Source: Dactylis glomerata
Taxonomy: Eukaryota; Streptophyta; Magnoliopsida; Poales; Poaceae
DNA: 64,000 nucleotides
Assembly (NCBI GenBank): GCA_007115705.1
Contig: QXEO01000433.1
Location: 2,100,803-2,164,802 of the forward strand
Direction of reading: 5' to 3'
Below the pieces are notes generated by a model. That model was not told where the DNA came from. It saw only the letters and a list, made by a program, of their open reading frames with translations, and did no database searches. Both the position numbers and the translations under genes were made by a program. Shown here piece after piece: positions 44,091 to 56,443 of this stretch (its first letter is position 1; the number at the start of each line of letters is the position of its first letter).

Positions 44091-45256
44091 TAAGAGCATC
44101 ACTTCATCAAGTAAGGCCATGAGACTATGCACAACCTCTTGGTATAAAAGAGTGTGATACTCTAAGGTGGAACAGAGCAGAAGCTATATGTGCCTCATAT
44201 TCTGTAGATTACAACACTTTGACCTGGTCCTATAAATGAACGAGGTACTGGAGATTGTTTCTCCTGACATTTTGGGGTGGAATAGCTTGACAAGACCACA
44301 AGAGTAATATGCACTTGAGGAAACTAATGCAATTTACAACTTGGCTGCCAACTCGCAGACGAGGGTCGGAAAGTAACTTGAGAGAAGGAAAACACTCGGA
44401 AGGAATCCTTAGATATGGATGCACAAGTTAAAATCTTACGTAAACCATTTGCCGAAACGAAGGCTGTGGCAGAGTCACGGACACCGATGCGAGGCTCACT
44501 AAGAGACTCTTGTCGTGATCCTTTTTGGTTCCATGAAAGAACATCTGTCGTAGCTTGTGGAAGGGGAAGTCCTTCATTGCGGCAATTCAATTATGACTGC
44601 AACCACAAGCTGAAAGGCAAACCATTTTGAGTTAATGACAAATCATTAAAATAAGGGTTCAACGAAATGGATCTTGGGTTAAAGGCCAGCTTCATGTACT
44701 GGGATCCAGCACAATCTGGGACCTTCGGTTTAAGTCCATGGGTAAAACACGAAGAAAGGAGTAACTACTAACTAAGTAGCTCAAAGGATGCCACAAGGTA
44801 GTAATCACAGAGTACCTTCCAGAACAAGGTTTGGATTCTGAAGTACCAAACAAATAGAGAGGCATACAAGGTGAAAGAAATCCTTGAAGCATGGGGAAGA
44901 ATTATGTGGAACCCACAAAACATATAGATAATGAAGGAAAGGAATCTTGTAATTGCTTCTTCTTGTTTCACATAAAACTCTCTAGAGCTCAACACTAGGT
45001 CATTTGGTTTAGAAACGACTTGCCCATGAGTGACCTAAGTTTTGAATAACCAGAAGAGATAGAAAAACTTTTTCCAAATCAACATGAAAGGATAAGGAAA
45101 CTCAGGACTAAGATTTGTGAAGATAAGGAGTAAAAAGAAACCTTACCTATAGTTTCAACTCTTTTATAGCTTTCAAATAGTTTTCATAAACACTAGACTC
45201 AACAACGTCCAATAGCAAGGGTTTCCTACAGACAGTCCTGCTCTGATACCAAAACC
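44091..45256 (-). other. Element X internal region, unit A, segment right of W (gag side)
   Basis: Colinear with 51008-52175 of unit B. It ends at the iMet primer-binding site GCTCTGATACCA (45240-45251; minus strand TGGTATCAGAGC), five bases from LTR2. No gag is recognisable in any minus-strand frame, and the region is too decayed or was never coding. Confidence 0.7.
45240..45251 (-). other. Primer-binding site of X unit A (iMet type)
   Basis: The minus strand reads TGGTATCAGAGC, an exact match to the consensus. The copy for unit B is at 52159-52170. Confidence 0.85.
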
Positions 45257-48200
45257 TATCGGGACCCCCGAGATCTAAGCTATACAGAGATGTTATGTGT
45301 ATTAGCCACGCTAGCAACGAGTGATACTGGGGTTACGAATCCCAGGCCGGAACACCATCGGCAGGCAGGCCGGAACACCATTGGCTCTACACATCTCGAA
45401 GCGCCGTGAAACTAATCATAACCAAGACTGCATAATTGAGAGCTGGAGAACCTTAAAACCCTCTCATGCACTTTATATCCATACACTTTATATCTATACA
45501 CGCATCATGCACGAGATGGGTAACCACAGTTGGTACACAACAGTGACTCTACGACTCAAAGGTAATATTGCAAAGCTCTTACCTGAGCAAAGATCCAAAG
45601 GATTACATACAGAGGTCACTGACCCAACATTTCATCAGACAACGGAAGGAGGTTGTGCTATTAGACATAGCAAGGATAACATGGCGTAAGAGGCCAGAAG
45701 CATAACAACGATAACCCATTCCGTAGCCCCAAGCTGCTGTCTGGGAACCCCAAGCTCCTCATCAAATGTCGATCTTCGTACGAAACTCATCTTTGTTGTG
45801 AAACTTACTCTGCTGCAAAAATATCAACAAAGCAGGGGTGAGTACATAAGGTACTCAGCAAGACTTACGTATCCTATTAGCTAAACTTGGTTAAGAAAGG
45901 CTTTCTATGGAGTTGTTTGCATAAAGCAATCTTTATTTGCATAAAACAAGTAAGAGTAGAAGCTCGACTACTCAGAACATTTTAAAAGGGGTAAGAAGGC
46001 AATGTCTTTGATCATCAAGACAACCACCGAATCAATATCACCAGAACCTATCCACTTGGATCACCCCCTCTTTCCACCTAGAGGAAGCACCCTAAGCTCA
46101 CATCAATTGCCAAGTTTTAGGATTAGGTTAAAGTTCTTTATGATCTCAGAATCCATTCCCAAGTCGTCCATAACCGTGGACACGGCTTTTCGAAAAGATT
46201 TAACCCTACAGGGGTGCACAACTTTACCCACACGTGCTGACCGACTCTTAGCGCCGTACGTTACACACTTGCCTTGGTGTGCCGGTAGAGGGTGGTCGAC
46301 CAAGACCTTTCCGTTACTTCGTCTAAACCATGAGTTCACTAAAAGAGGGAAGCTCCGCCGTAATGGGTCCAGTCCCGAAGTCGGTCCCTCTAATTGTGTG
46401 CAGGGGTTGGTTTACGAGAGGCCGCACCTCAAGCAACCCCGGCCATGTTCAAATCAAAGTTTAAACACCCAAATAAGGTGACTCATGGAACAGACTAGGC
46501 AAGTTGGGGTCGAGGGGGCTCCCATAAACCCCCGTGTGGCTGTACGCTCAGTCTTGGTTCAAGAGGCGAGAACTCGGGTCCTAGGGTCGGCAAGAATGAG
46601 TCAAATAACCACATCCCATGTGGCGGCTCATCCAAGCCTTTAGCATGTTTATTCACCACCTTCACTGATCAAACCACGTTAACATATCATACTAGGTTCA
46701 TTTGCAGCTCTTATTTATTAACCATATGTACCAGAGTAAACAACTAAGCATGGATAAGCATTACAGACATATGAAAGCTCTAGCGACACACACAAGCAAA
46801 ACCTAATCATACTAGGAGCAGTGGATCAGGGTATTTAGGCAACAAAATGGAACATGCATTAGATAGGATAACTCTATCTATCGATAAAAGACAGTTGAAC
46901 CGTGTGGTACAAAATAGTAAGTTTTGAAATACTTTAAAACCATAGGTTCAGAGGGGGGGTTGCTTGCCTTGTTTGTTGATAACCAAAATAAAATAGATAT
47001 CTAGGATTCTTCTTCTTGACTTGTTCATCAATGGACAAGTATTGGTCTTCGGTGTTGTCGACTCGATGGTGTTGCTCACATCAACTCCGGATCCTACCGG
47101 GAAGAAGCAGAAACACATCGGAAAGGAAAACAACATTCAATACATGGCATCGATGCAATGCGCATACGATATGATGGTATGACAAGATTAAAGGTATTGA
47201 AATTACCCTAAACATGGATAACATCTTAGATGGAGTTCAAATGCATAAGCATAATAGCATTTGAATTATCTCCATACCGGAATAAAGGGTTAACTTGTTC
47301 TTCTATTATAAACAAGATTCAAAGTTGCTTAATCATGCATGATTTTGATATCAAAATGTAGATTACAAGTTTCTGAACATTTTGATAGGTAATTCATATT
47401 TTTCTGATAAGCAGGTAATATTCTATGGATTTTACAAGTTCAGATATTTTCTGAAAATGGGAAACAGCAGAATACGAAAGTAGTCTTTTTAAACTCTCTA
47501 AAAAGATCTCACTAACTTTGTTAGGCAAAACCTAGTTTAGAACTTTAGTAGTGTAGATTTTATACTGAAAACATGGTGATATTTGCCCAATAGCAATGGA
47601 TTTTCACGGAGATAAATATGGCGGTAGTAGATGTATTCAGGAAGTAGTCATAGTATTTCTTTGTACAGGGGAAGAGAACTTCAGGGTAACCTAAGTCCTG
47701 AACATGTATGTACAGAGATTAAACTTTGACAGCACTGAAGTAGAAGTTACCTCCAGACCATTAGAAGGATTATTTTATCCAACACATTAACAAACAGCAA
47801 GGATCGATGCTCTCTTTGTAGCTTCAAACTAAAACAGATTCTGCAGCTGTTTCTCTGTAGTTGCGCATGGAAACAACCGAGGAGGCCATGCGGGGCAGCG
47901 TGAGGAGACGCGTTAGATGCGGGAGTGCAAGAGGAGCAACATGGAGGCAGCTCACCCTGAGGACGCTGGCAGGGTAGGCAGGGTCGGGGAAGGCCGGGGC
48001 GACGGCAACGTCGACGACGACATTCGGCCAGAGCAGAAGAAGATGAGGTCGATGCCGAGGATCCCGGACTCCCTAGGATGCGTCCTTCGGCAGAAAGATG
48101 CAGGACGACGAGGCGGATTTGATGGACTCCTCATTTAGTACCCGGGAGGTCGGAATCGGTGGCGCAACGCGGCGGCCATGGCGTCAAGCTCGGGCGCACG

Positions 48201-48755
48201 TGGGGAAAATAGAGGGAGGGAGAGAGCATGCGAGAGAGGAGTGGATAGGGCAGAGGAAGGCTTTGGGGCAAGCTTATCCCCTCGGCTAGGGAACGACAGC
48301 GGCGGCGTGCATCTCGTCGCCTGGATCGACGATAGTGCTCGGGACAGCGAGCAGCTTCACTGCTCAGGAGGAAGATGACAGAGAGGTGAGGTGAGATGGG
48401 CTGGGCTTCTGTTGGGCCAAAGCCAGCCTGACTTTTGGTCCAGAAGAGAGAGAGAGAGGGATTTTTTTTCTATACACTCTTTTCTATTGCTGTTTTTGTT
48501 TTCAAAACCTTTTGCATTTCTTTGAATTGTAAATTAATCTATAAGATACAAAATATTCAGTAGGCTTCCTAACAAGTATTAGAAGGTCCACTTGTTTTAG
48601 ATTTTGAGTTTGAACATTTTCAAGATGTTTTGAAATACGCGAAGAGATAGGCATTTTTAGGGTTTCCGCTCTAACTTTAAATGCAAATTTTCTTAGCAAA
48701 TTTTCAATGATGCTTATGATGCAAATGCACTTAATTACAAACACGGGATGTTATA
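45257..48755 (-). repeat. LTR2 of element X (3499 bp), shared by both units
   Basis: Plus-strand left end TATCGGGACCCC, right end GGGATGTTATA (a TACA in LTR1). It acts as 5' LTR of unit A and 3' LTR of unit B. Compared with LTR1 it has a short extra stretch near 45615-45640. It contains the conserved block at 46166 and a GC-rich island at about 47880-48400. No gene is supported. Confidence 0.7.
46166..46240 (-). repeat. Conserved LTR block, copy in X LTR2
   Basis: GTCCATAACCGTGGACACGG, then TTTTCGAAAAGATTTAACCC and TTTACCCACACG. The TTCGAA palindrome is preserved here and mutated in LTR1. Confidence 0.6.
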
Positions 48756-51700
48756 GGTCTACCCACCTTACAAGAATCTCGACCCCGAGATTCCTAGGTA
48801 AAAAAAAGGGAAGGGGTTACAACGGTCTTCAACGATCTTCACAAGCTGACCATGATCTTCTTTCTTGAATATATTGATCCATGACGCCATGAAGCTTTAG
48901 TTCCTTGCTTTGTGATTGTTTTTTGACTGCACTAAAGGAAAGAGGGAGCAACTGTAGAAAGATGGATCTTTAAGAAGATCGAGTATCTCATGGTCCACTC
49001 ATGAAATGAGGGTTTCACAAACATATTTTGAGCTAACAAACATAAAAATGTCAAGGTAATGATGGAAATAAAGGAAGTTTCAATTTTTGTAGGCAAATTT
49101 TCCACACTCGACAAGAATATGGAAGGACCAAAGTAGCGAGGAGTCGAATTGCCTTTGATAACATGAAGGGGCACACCGTTGAATTGGAAGACTCGTAGAA
49201 ATTCACATTATTAAAATTTTGGGGCCATCATGTGACTGACGAATTCACACAATGTGTTACTTCAATATAAATTCAAGTATAGACAAAAGGAGGGAGCGAT
49301 AGCAAACGAAGTGACGAGGATCATCCATGGAGTGGAATTCCTCGTGGTGGAGTTATTGCCACTAGAGAATGGTTCCAAAAGATCGACAAAGATACATTTA
49401 GGAGCTTTGCTCATAATGTTCTAGATACCAATATCAAGCTTATGACAAGCCTTTTATTAGTCATCAAGTAAAGATTGAACTTCGGGATTGAAAAGAGAGA
49501 CCACAAGGGTAACTTTTAGGATAAGTCACACAAAATCCTCATGGAGAGTGGTTGTTCTTGAGACATCATGGGATGATGGAAATAGGCCTTCCGGCTAGCT
49601 GTGCCAACCACAACATTAACCTTACCGAATTTCAAAAAGACCTATGTCAAAACCTTGAGGAACACCAACCATCATTGCTGCTTAAGATTGAGCTCTGGTT
49701 AGATGGAATCATAATTTAGACTTAGTATTCTAGATAAAACTTTCAACGGATGCCATCGGGATAGCATCGCTAGATTCTCAAGATATGGGCTACAATGTCA
49801 AGCTCCAAAAAGATAAGTAAGATTGCGATTCCCAAAAGACAATTGCACCAACATGAGCTTATTGCAATGAAACTCAACTGAGTCCTTGTTGGGAGAACGT
49901 GAAAGAAGATAGTGAAGTTGAAGAAGTTATTCTCTTTCTTGAACAGATCAGTTAGTAGCTTGGTGTGCATAACGGAACTTTTCAAGAAGATGGAGGCAAC
50001 AACCTGTCATCTCAAGAATAATCTGCACATGCATGACCAATTCGAGATGATTCCTAAGGAATAAAGAAAATTCTTCTTGAATTCACGGTGACATCTATCA
50101 GCAATTGCACATGAACTAAAGAGATAAAGTCACTTCCAACATCTAGAACACATACTTTGTGATGACACAAAGTTAGTTCTTGCAAGTTTCCAACACTAAT
50201 GCCAAATGTCCAATATGAAGGCCTTCAAACATGGAGAAAATAATGATGTCGTCGATGGGCTCAACAACAAGCTTATTTAGATGCTCCAAGAAGGTGGACA
50301 CATTTGTTGCAGGAACAAGGCAAAAGTATTGGTCAGATCGAAGGAAATGAAAGTGTACTCAAGTGAAACACCATGAGTAGAAACACCATAAAGATAATCC
50401 TTGGGGCTGAGTTTGATTTGACAATAGCCCAAACTCAAATCAAAGATTGAAGGATAGCATATCTAAAAAGATGATAATATCTTGCTTCAACATGAACAAG
50501 ACTAAATATCCCTTTAAGAAGGACAAAGTCAGATAGAGCTTTTGTATTTCAACTCTCCAAGTTGTTGTTCAAGTTCAACCAACTAGTCCAGGGTACCCAA
50601 CACAGATTCTTGGAGAAAGAACCGATTCAGGGAACCAGCTTACTCATGAACTTGATAACACGGTCATGTGAAAACATGGCAATACTTCTGGTAAGACCTC
50701 CAAAATATCACGAACCACCAGTATGTCACTAAGTTCAAGAGAGAACCTTGCTTTAGAAGGAAAGGAATGTGGTCTTGAGAGTTTTGGCACAAACCTAACT
50801 TTTTGACCGAAGATGTCTGCCTAAATTACGGACTTGGCAACACAGTGAAACTTTGCTTAGGGATCAGTTAACCAATGATGCTAAGACTGTCATAAATGTT
50901 CTTGGGATTTCAAAGCAATAAGAATTGCTAAAGATCTTAGATGGCCACATCAACACGCGCACACAACATTCCAAGCATGACCAGCTCAGAGAAAGGGTGG
51001 GCGAGATGTGTAAGAGCATCACTTCATCAAGTAAGGCCATGAGACTTTGCACAACCTCTTGGTATAAAAGAGTGTGATACTCTAAGGTGGAACAGAGCAG
51101 AAGCTATATATGCCTCATATTCTGTGGATTACAACACTTTGACCTGGTCCTATAAATGAACGAGGTACTGGAGATTGTTTCTCCTGACATTTTGGGGTGG
51201 AATGGCTTGACAAGACCACAAGAGTAATATGCACTAGAGGAAACTAATGCAATTTACAACTTGGCTGCCAACTCGCAGACGAGGGTCAGAAACTAACTTG
51301 AGAGAAGGAAAACACTCGGAAGGAATCCTTAGATGTGGATGCACAAGTTAAAATCTTACGTAAACCATTTGCTGAAACGGAGGGTGTGGCAAAGTCACGA
51401 ACACCGATGTGAGGCTCACTAAGAGACTCTTGTCATGATCCTTTTTGGTTCCATGAAGAACATCTGTCATAGCTTGTGGAAGGGGAAGTCCTTCATTGCG
51501 ACAATTCAATTATGACTGCAACCACAAGCTGAAAGGCAAACCATTTTGAGTTAATGACAAATCATTAACACAAGGGTTCAACGGAATGGATCTTGGGTTA
51601 AAGGCCAGCTTCATGTACTAGGATTCAGCACAATCCGGGACCTTCGGTTCAAGTCCATGGGTAAAACATGAAGAAAGGAGTAACTACTAACTAAGTAGCT

Positions 51701-52175
51701 CAAAGGATGCCACAAGGTAGTAATCACAGAGTACCTTCCAGAACAAGGTTTGGATTCTGAAGTACCAAACAAATAGAGAGGCATACAAGGTGAAAGAAAT
51801 CCTTGAAGCATGGGGAAGAATTATGTGGAACCCACAAAACATATAGATTATGAAGGAAAGGAATCTTGTAATTGCTTCTTCTTGTTTCACAGAAAACTCT
51901 CTAGAGCTCAACACTAGGTCATTTGGTTTAGAAACGACTTGCCCATGAGGGACCTAAGTTTTGAATAACCAGAAGAGATAGAAAAACTTTTTCCAAATCA
52001 ACATGAAAGGATAAGGAAACTCAGGACTAAGATTTGTGAAGATAAGGAGTAAAAAGAAACCTTACCTATAGTTTCAACTCTTTTATAGTTTTCAAATAGT
52101 TTTCATAAACACTAGACTCAACAACGTCCAATAGCAAGGGTTTCCTACAAACAGTCCTGCTCTGATACCAAAACC
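48756..52175 (-). pseudogene. Element X internal region, unit B, with degenerate reverse transcriptase
   Basis: 3420 uninterrupted bases, so it gives the clean version of unit A without Y and W. The same broken RT motifs occur at about 50455-50190 on the minus strand (GYCQIKLSPKDYL-like, then IDDIIIFS-like in a shifted frame). Because the defects are shared with unit A, they predate the duplication. The primer-binding site is at 52159-52170. No gag, protease or integrase is recognisable. Confidence 0.7.
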
Positions 52176-52498
52176 TATCGGGACCCCTGGGATCTAAGCT
52201 ATACAGAGATGTTATGTGTATTAGTCACGCTAGCAATGAGTGATACTGGGGTTATGAATCCCAGGCCGGAACACCATCGACAGGCAGGCCGGAACACGAT
52301 CGGCTCTACACATCTCGAAGCGCCGTGAAACTAATCATAACCAAGACTGCATAACTAAGAGCTCGAGAACCTTAAACCCCTCTCGTGCACTTTATATCCA
52401 TACACTTTATATCCATACACACATCATGCACGAGATGGGTAACCACAGTTGGTACACAACAGTGACTCTACGACTCAAAGGTAATATTGCAAAGCTCT
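52176..52498 (-). repeat. LTR3 of element X, truncated
   Basis: Matches the first 323 bases of LTR1 and LTR2 and stops at GCAAAGCTCTT, where host integrase coding begins. Roughly 3.15 kb of this LTR is missing. There is no TG/CA end or target duplication at this junction, so it is a deletion breakpoint. Confidence 0.8.
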
Positions 52499-54049
52499 TG
52501 TCAATTTTAAAGATGTTTTGCAGCATTGTCTAGAGGGTAGAACTTGGAACAAATTCGTCCTCAATGATGGGTTTGTGTTCCGTGCTAACAAACTATGCAT
52601 TCCAGAAGGTTCCGTTCGTCTTTTGTTATTGCAGGAGGCGCATGGAGGAGGATTGATGGGTCACTTTGGAGTAAAGAAGACAGAAGACGTACTTGCTACA
52701 CCCTTCTTTTGGCCACGCATGAGAAGGGATGTTGAGAGGTTTGTTGCTCGCTGCACTACATGTCAAAAAGCTAAGTCCCGCCTTCATCCACATGGTTTAT
52801 ATATGCCTCTTCCTGTTCCTAGTGTACCTTGGGAAGATATTTCTATGGACTTTGTTTTAGGCTTACCTCGAACACAGAAGGGGAGGGATAGTATTTTTGT
52901 GGTTGTGGATAGATTTTCTAAGATGGCACACTTTATTCCTTGTCATAAGAGTGATGATGCTGCTCATGTTGCTGAATTATTCTTTCGCGATGTTGTTCGC
53001 TTGCATGGTGTGCCTAATACTATTGTTTCAGATCATGATACTAAATTTCTTAGCCATTTTTGGAGATGTTTATGGGCTAAGTTGGGGACTAAGTTGCTAT
53101 TTAGTACTACATGTCATCCCCAAACTGATGGACAAACTGAAGTAGTTAATAGAACTTTGTCAAGCATGTACGGGCTGTTTTAAAGATGAACTTAAAAATG
53201 TGCGAAGATTGTTTACCTCATATTGAATTTGCTTACAATCGTTCCATGCATTCTACAACTAAGTTATGCCCTTTTGAGATTGTGTATGGTTTTGTTCCTC
53301 GTGCACCTATTGATTTATTACCTATTCCATCTTCGGTGCAACATAATTTTGATGCTACACAACATGCAGAATAGATTCTTACGTTGCATAGGATTACTAA
53401 GGAAAATATAGAACATATGAATGCTAAATATAAAGTTGCTGGTGATAAAGGACGCAATCATATTGTGTTTGATGTGCGAGATCTAGTTTGGTTGCATTTG
53501 CGCAAAGATCGTTTTCCTGATTTGCGCAAGTCTAAATTAATGCCACGTGATGCTGGTCCTTTTAAAGTGTTAGAGAAAATGAATGATAATGCATATAAAC
53601 TTGAGCTTCCTGCAGAGATGGGCACGGTAAGTCCCTCATTTAACATTGGAGATTTGAAACCATACTTTGGAGAAGAAGATGAGATTGCGTCGAGGATGAC
53701 TTCAATTCAAGAAGGGGAGGATGATGAGGACATCCCTACAGTTGATACAACTGTTGCACCTATAGCCACACTTCCTCACGTTCCACAATTCCAAGGACCT
53801 ATCACAAGAGCTCGTGCACGCCAACTAAATTATCAGGTACTTTCATTTCTAGGAACTATTCCTAATATTCATGAGAATATGATGCTGCCTAAATCAGATG
53901 TGTTTATGTTACTTACGAATGATGGGCCTAGCATGGATGAGAGGGACAAGCATTGGAGCATGATCATGCATGGAGATGATGATAGCAATCGTGTGAGGAT
54001 TCAAGATGACGCTGCAAGTGTAGATTTCAGAACTTTAAAGTCACCATAA
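52499..54049 (+). pseudogene. Integrase of the CRM-like element, broken
   Basis: Begins inside pol with FKDVLQHCLEGRTWNKFVLN. H2C2 domain: HGGGLMGHFG to CTTCQKAKS. Core: D at 52847 (MDFVLGLP), D at 53031 (VSDHDTKF) and E at 53139 (DGQTEVVN), a DD35E spacing. A frameshift at about 53165 and a TAG at 53372-53374 break it. The C-terminal part contains VWLHLRKDRFPDL and GPFKVLEKMND, and the frame passes through the polypurine tract into the LTR, ending at 54049. RT and RNase H, which should precede it, are absent. It would insert the element; the CRM clade is known for integrase C-termini encoded in the LTR. Confidence 0.85.
53707..53721 (+). other. Polypurine tract of the CRM-like element
   Basis: TCAAGAAGGGGAGGA directly abuts the LTR start TGATGAGG. 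It is also translated as part of the pol frame (EEGEDDE-like acidic run). Confidence 0.75.
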
Positions 54050-54659
54050 TGAGAAGATGAAGACATGGAAGAACTAGAGAGCTACACACTTCAAATTTTC
54101 GTCCATGTGATTAGATGGTGTTGCGTCACCTTTAAATATGGGCCATGCCCATGTAATTTTCATCCAAATAAAGGGGCTGAACTTTGAGAGTTCGTATAGT
54201 GGAGGGAATCGGCCTAGAGATGGATTTCGACCTCCTTCCCAAGGCTGGCCAAAATTCCCCTCTGTTCCTCCATATATACCCCTATTAGGTCATCATTTAG
54301 ACTTGGATTTTGTTTAGTTAAAAACTTAGCCACGAGCTACTCTTCGCCATAGGCACAAGTGTCAAATTGTCCTTTTGTACTACGCACTTATAGAATCCCA
54401 CCTCTTCAATAAAGCCTTCATCTATATTCGCAATATCTTGATTGCATCTATAATTCTTGCTGGTTCTTCGATTGCTTGCAGGTATTGATCCTCGTGATCA
54501 GGTTGATCTAGCTCCGGCATGATCAATAGCCTCGGAAGTTGGTGTATCGATTGCTAAGGTGCAACATCTCGCACATTTTTAGTCGGATCGTCAACGTCGA
54601 CCTCCACCATAATCGATAGTTATCGTCTCATTGAAAGATCGGGCACCTTTACCCTATCA
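53722..54659 (+). repeat. 3' LTR of the CRM-like element (938 bp)
   Basis: Same length and ends as 10076-11013. The first 328 bases code for the last part of pol. AATAAA at 54408-54413. It is followed by target copy CCTTG. Confidence 0.9.
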
Positions 54660-54664
54660 CCTTG

Positions 54665-55800
54665 CTCGAACATGGCGGCTATGGTAGTGGTGCAAGCCCT
54701 GCTGGTATCTTGCAACATGAAGTGCTGCCTGACACTGGGCTTCTTCAAGCTGGAGGAGGCGATCACTGATGAGGTCCTCTTGACGCAGCTCATTGAAGGC
54801 GAGCACCCTTGGCGATCCGAACTTGACGTCGGTAGGGAGGACAGCCTCCGCCCCATAGACCAGGAAGAATGGAGTCTCCCCAGTCGGCTTGGTTGCGGTG
54901 GTAAGAATGGACCAAAAGACAGATTGGAGGTTGTCTAACCATTTCTTGCCGCAGACCTCGATCTTGGAGTTGAAGCTTCTTGTCTTTAGGCCCTTGAGGA
55001 CTTCAGCGTTTGCACGCTCTGCCTGCCTGTTGCTCCTGGGGTGAGCGACAGAAGTGAAGCAGATCTTGATGCTGACCAATGCGTAGTACTCCTGGAATAG
55101 TCCGCTGGTGAACTGGCTACCATTGTCGGTGATGATGCGGTTAGGCACACCAAAACGGCATACCAGCCCACGTATGAACTTGACGGCCGACCTGGCCAGA
55201 ATGGTGCGCACCGGTTCCACCTTTGCCCACTTGGTGAACTTGTCAATGGCGATGTAGAGGTAGCGATAGCCCCGTTGTGCTCAAGGGAATGGACCCAGGA
55301 TGTCTAGCCCCCAAACAGCAAAGGGTCAAGTGAGCGGGATGGTCTGCAGCTCCTGCGCTGGCTGATGGATTTGCTTGGCATGGAATTGGCATGCCTCGCA
55401 CCTCTTGACCATCTCAGTGGCGTCCGAGAGCGCCGAAGGCTAGTAGAAGCCACTGCGATACGCTTTCCTGGTGAGTGTGCCAGCTGAGGATTGATGCCCA
55501 CACTCGCCAACATGGATATCCCTAAGGAGTTCTTGGCCTTCATGAGCCGAGATGCACTTCAGAGCGACGCCACTTGGGTGATGCCGGTACAAGTCATCGT
55601 CCTTGATGCAGTATCTTGTAGCTTGGCACACGATTCTTTTGGCCTCCGATTTGTCCTTAGGAAGCTTGCCGCTGATGAGGAAGGCCTTGATCTTGAGGAT
55701 CCAATCCACTCCGTCCTGCCTCGCCAGCGCCAAGAGGATGCGGTCGCTTGAGGGCGACCCGCAGTCTAGAGCACCCTGCTCAAGTGGCGGTGGCAAGACG
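54665..55800 (-). pseudogene. Z2 integrase, N-terminal and core parts, broken
   Basis: Minus strand from about 55800: linker LALARQDGVDWI, H2C2 region with HVGECGHQ, then TAG replacing the W of SGFYWPS at about 55440. The core has IITDNGSQFTSG (second D) and SNRQAERANAEVL (E), in the frame 55220-54665. The region with the first D (near 55300) is disrupted by stops. It is severed at 54664 by the CRM-like element and continues at 10075. Its function would be cDNA insertion. Confidence 0.85.
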
Positions 55801-55870
55801 AGAGGAAGCGCTGGCCTTGCTTATGGTAGAGAAGCTGACGGCTTGAAGAGGCGCTCCTCGAAGACCCTGG

Positions 55871-56443
55871 CTAGCTGCGCCAGGCGATGAGAGTCGCGCT
55901 TGGCAATTTCATCCGCCTCCACATTTTCCCCTCGAGGGATTGCTTTAATTCCAGGCCTTGGAAGCGCTTCTCCATCTTCTGGTGCTCTTCGAGGTAAGCC
56001 GCCATGTGCTCATCCTTCGGCGTGTAGCTCTTGTTGGAGAAATTTACAACTAACTGTGAATCACCTTTGACAATGAGGCGCTTGATGCCCAAGGCACTTG
56101 CCGCCCTCAGGCCAACAAGAAGCCCTTTGTACTCTGCAATATTGTTGGAGACCTTGTGCTCTGACTTGAAACAGAGCTGGATAGCGTAGCAGAGCTTGGT
56201 CCCGGATGGAGAGGTGAGAACAGCCCCAGCCCCCGCACCGGGAAGGTTGAAGGCGCCATCGAAGTGTATGACCCAGAGACCTGGGGCCTCCTCACCAGGA
56301 AGCATGGATTCCACCTCAGGGGGCTTGTCGGTGAATGGATCAGTCCACTCAGTGGTGAATTCAGCTAAAGCTTTGCTCTTGATGACCTTGGTAGTTTCAA
56401 AGGAAATATCGAATGGTTGAAGCTCCACAGCCCATTCTGCCAC
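55871..56443 (-). pseudogene. Z2 RNase H domain
   Basis: 190 open codons. The RNase H-like core is VIHFDGAFN (first acidic residue), AEYKGLLVGLRAASALG (E on the helix) and IVKGDSQLVVN (second D). Preceding residues WAVELQPFDISFE are the end of the first RNase H or connection. This second, archaeal-type RNase H is a hallmark of Tat and some other Gypsy lineages. It would degrade RNA in RNA:DNA hybrids. Stops lie on both sides. Confidence 0.8.

Larger units (their letters stand above)
13755..52498 (-). mobile_element. Element X: tandem long-LTR Gypsy (LTR-int-LTR-int-partial LTR)
   Basis: Three LTR copies start at 13755, 45257 and 52176, separated by two internal regions of nearly equal length once Y and W are removed (3421 and 3420 bases). 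Primer-binding sites lie immediately left of LTR2 and LTR3, so the element reads on the minus strand. The third LTR is cut at 52498 after 323 of about 3490 bases. The interior has only a degenerate RT. The right flank is the integrase of the CRM-like host, and the host RT/RNase H is absent, so a deletion took both. Y and W sit in the first unit only. Confidence 0.75.
10076..54659 (+). mobile_element. CRM-like Gypsy retrotransposon, host of the X/Y/Z/W nest
   Basis: Both LTRs are 938 bp (10076-11013 and 53722-54659), flanked by the 5-bp target duplication CCTTG (10071-10075 and 54660-54664). Order on the plus strand is LTR, iMet-type primer-binding site, gag, protease, [insertions and deletion], integrase, polypurine tract, LTR. 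RT and RNase H are missing. The pol frame runs on into the 3' LTR, and the LTR starts TGATGAGGACATCC. Both features resemble centromeric retrotransposons of grasses (CRM clade). That clade assignment is tentative. Hand comparison of the LTRs suggests roughly 4-5% divergence. Confidence 0.85.

Noticed and set aside
45240..45251. CTCTGATACCA-type strings as fragments of tRNA genes
   Set aside because: They are only 12-17 bases, lie exactly next to LTRs, and are primer-binding sites; no cloverleaf surrounds them.
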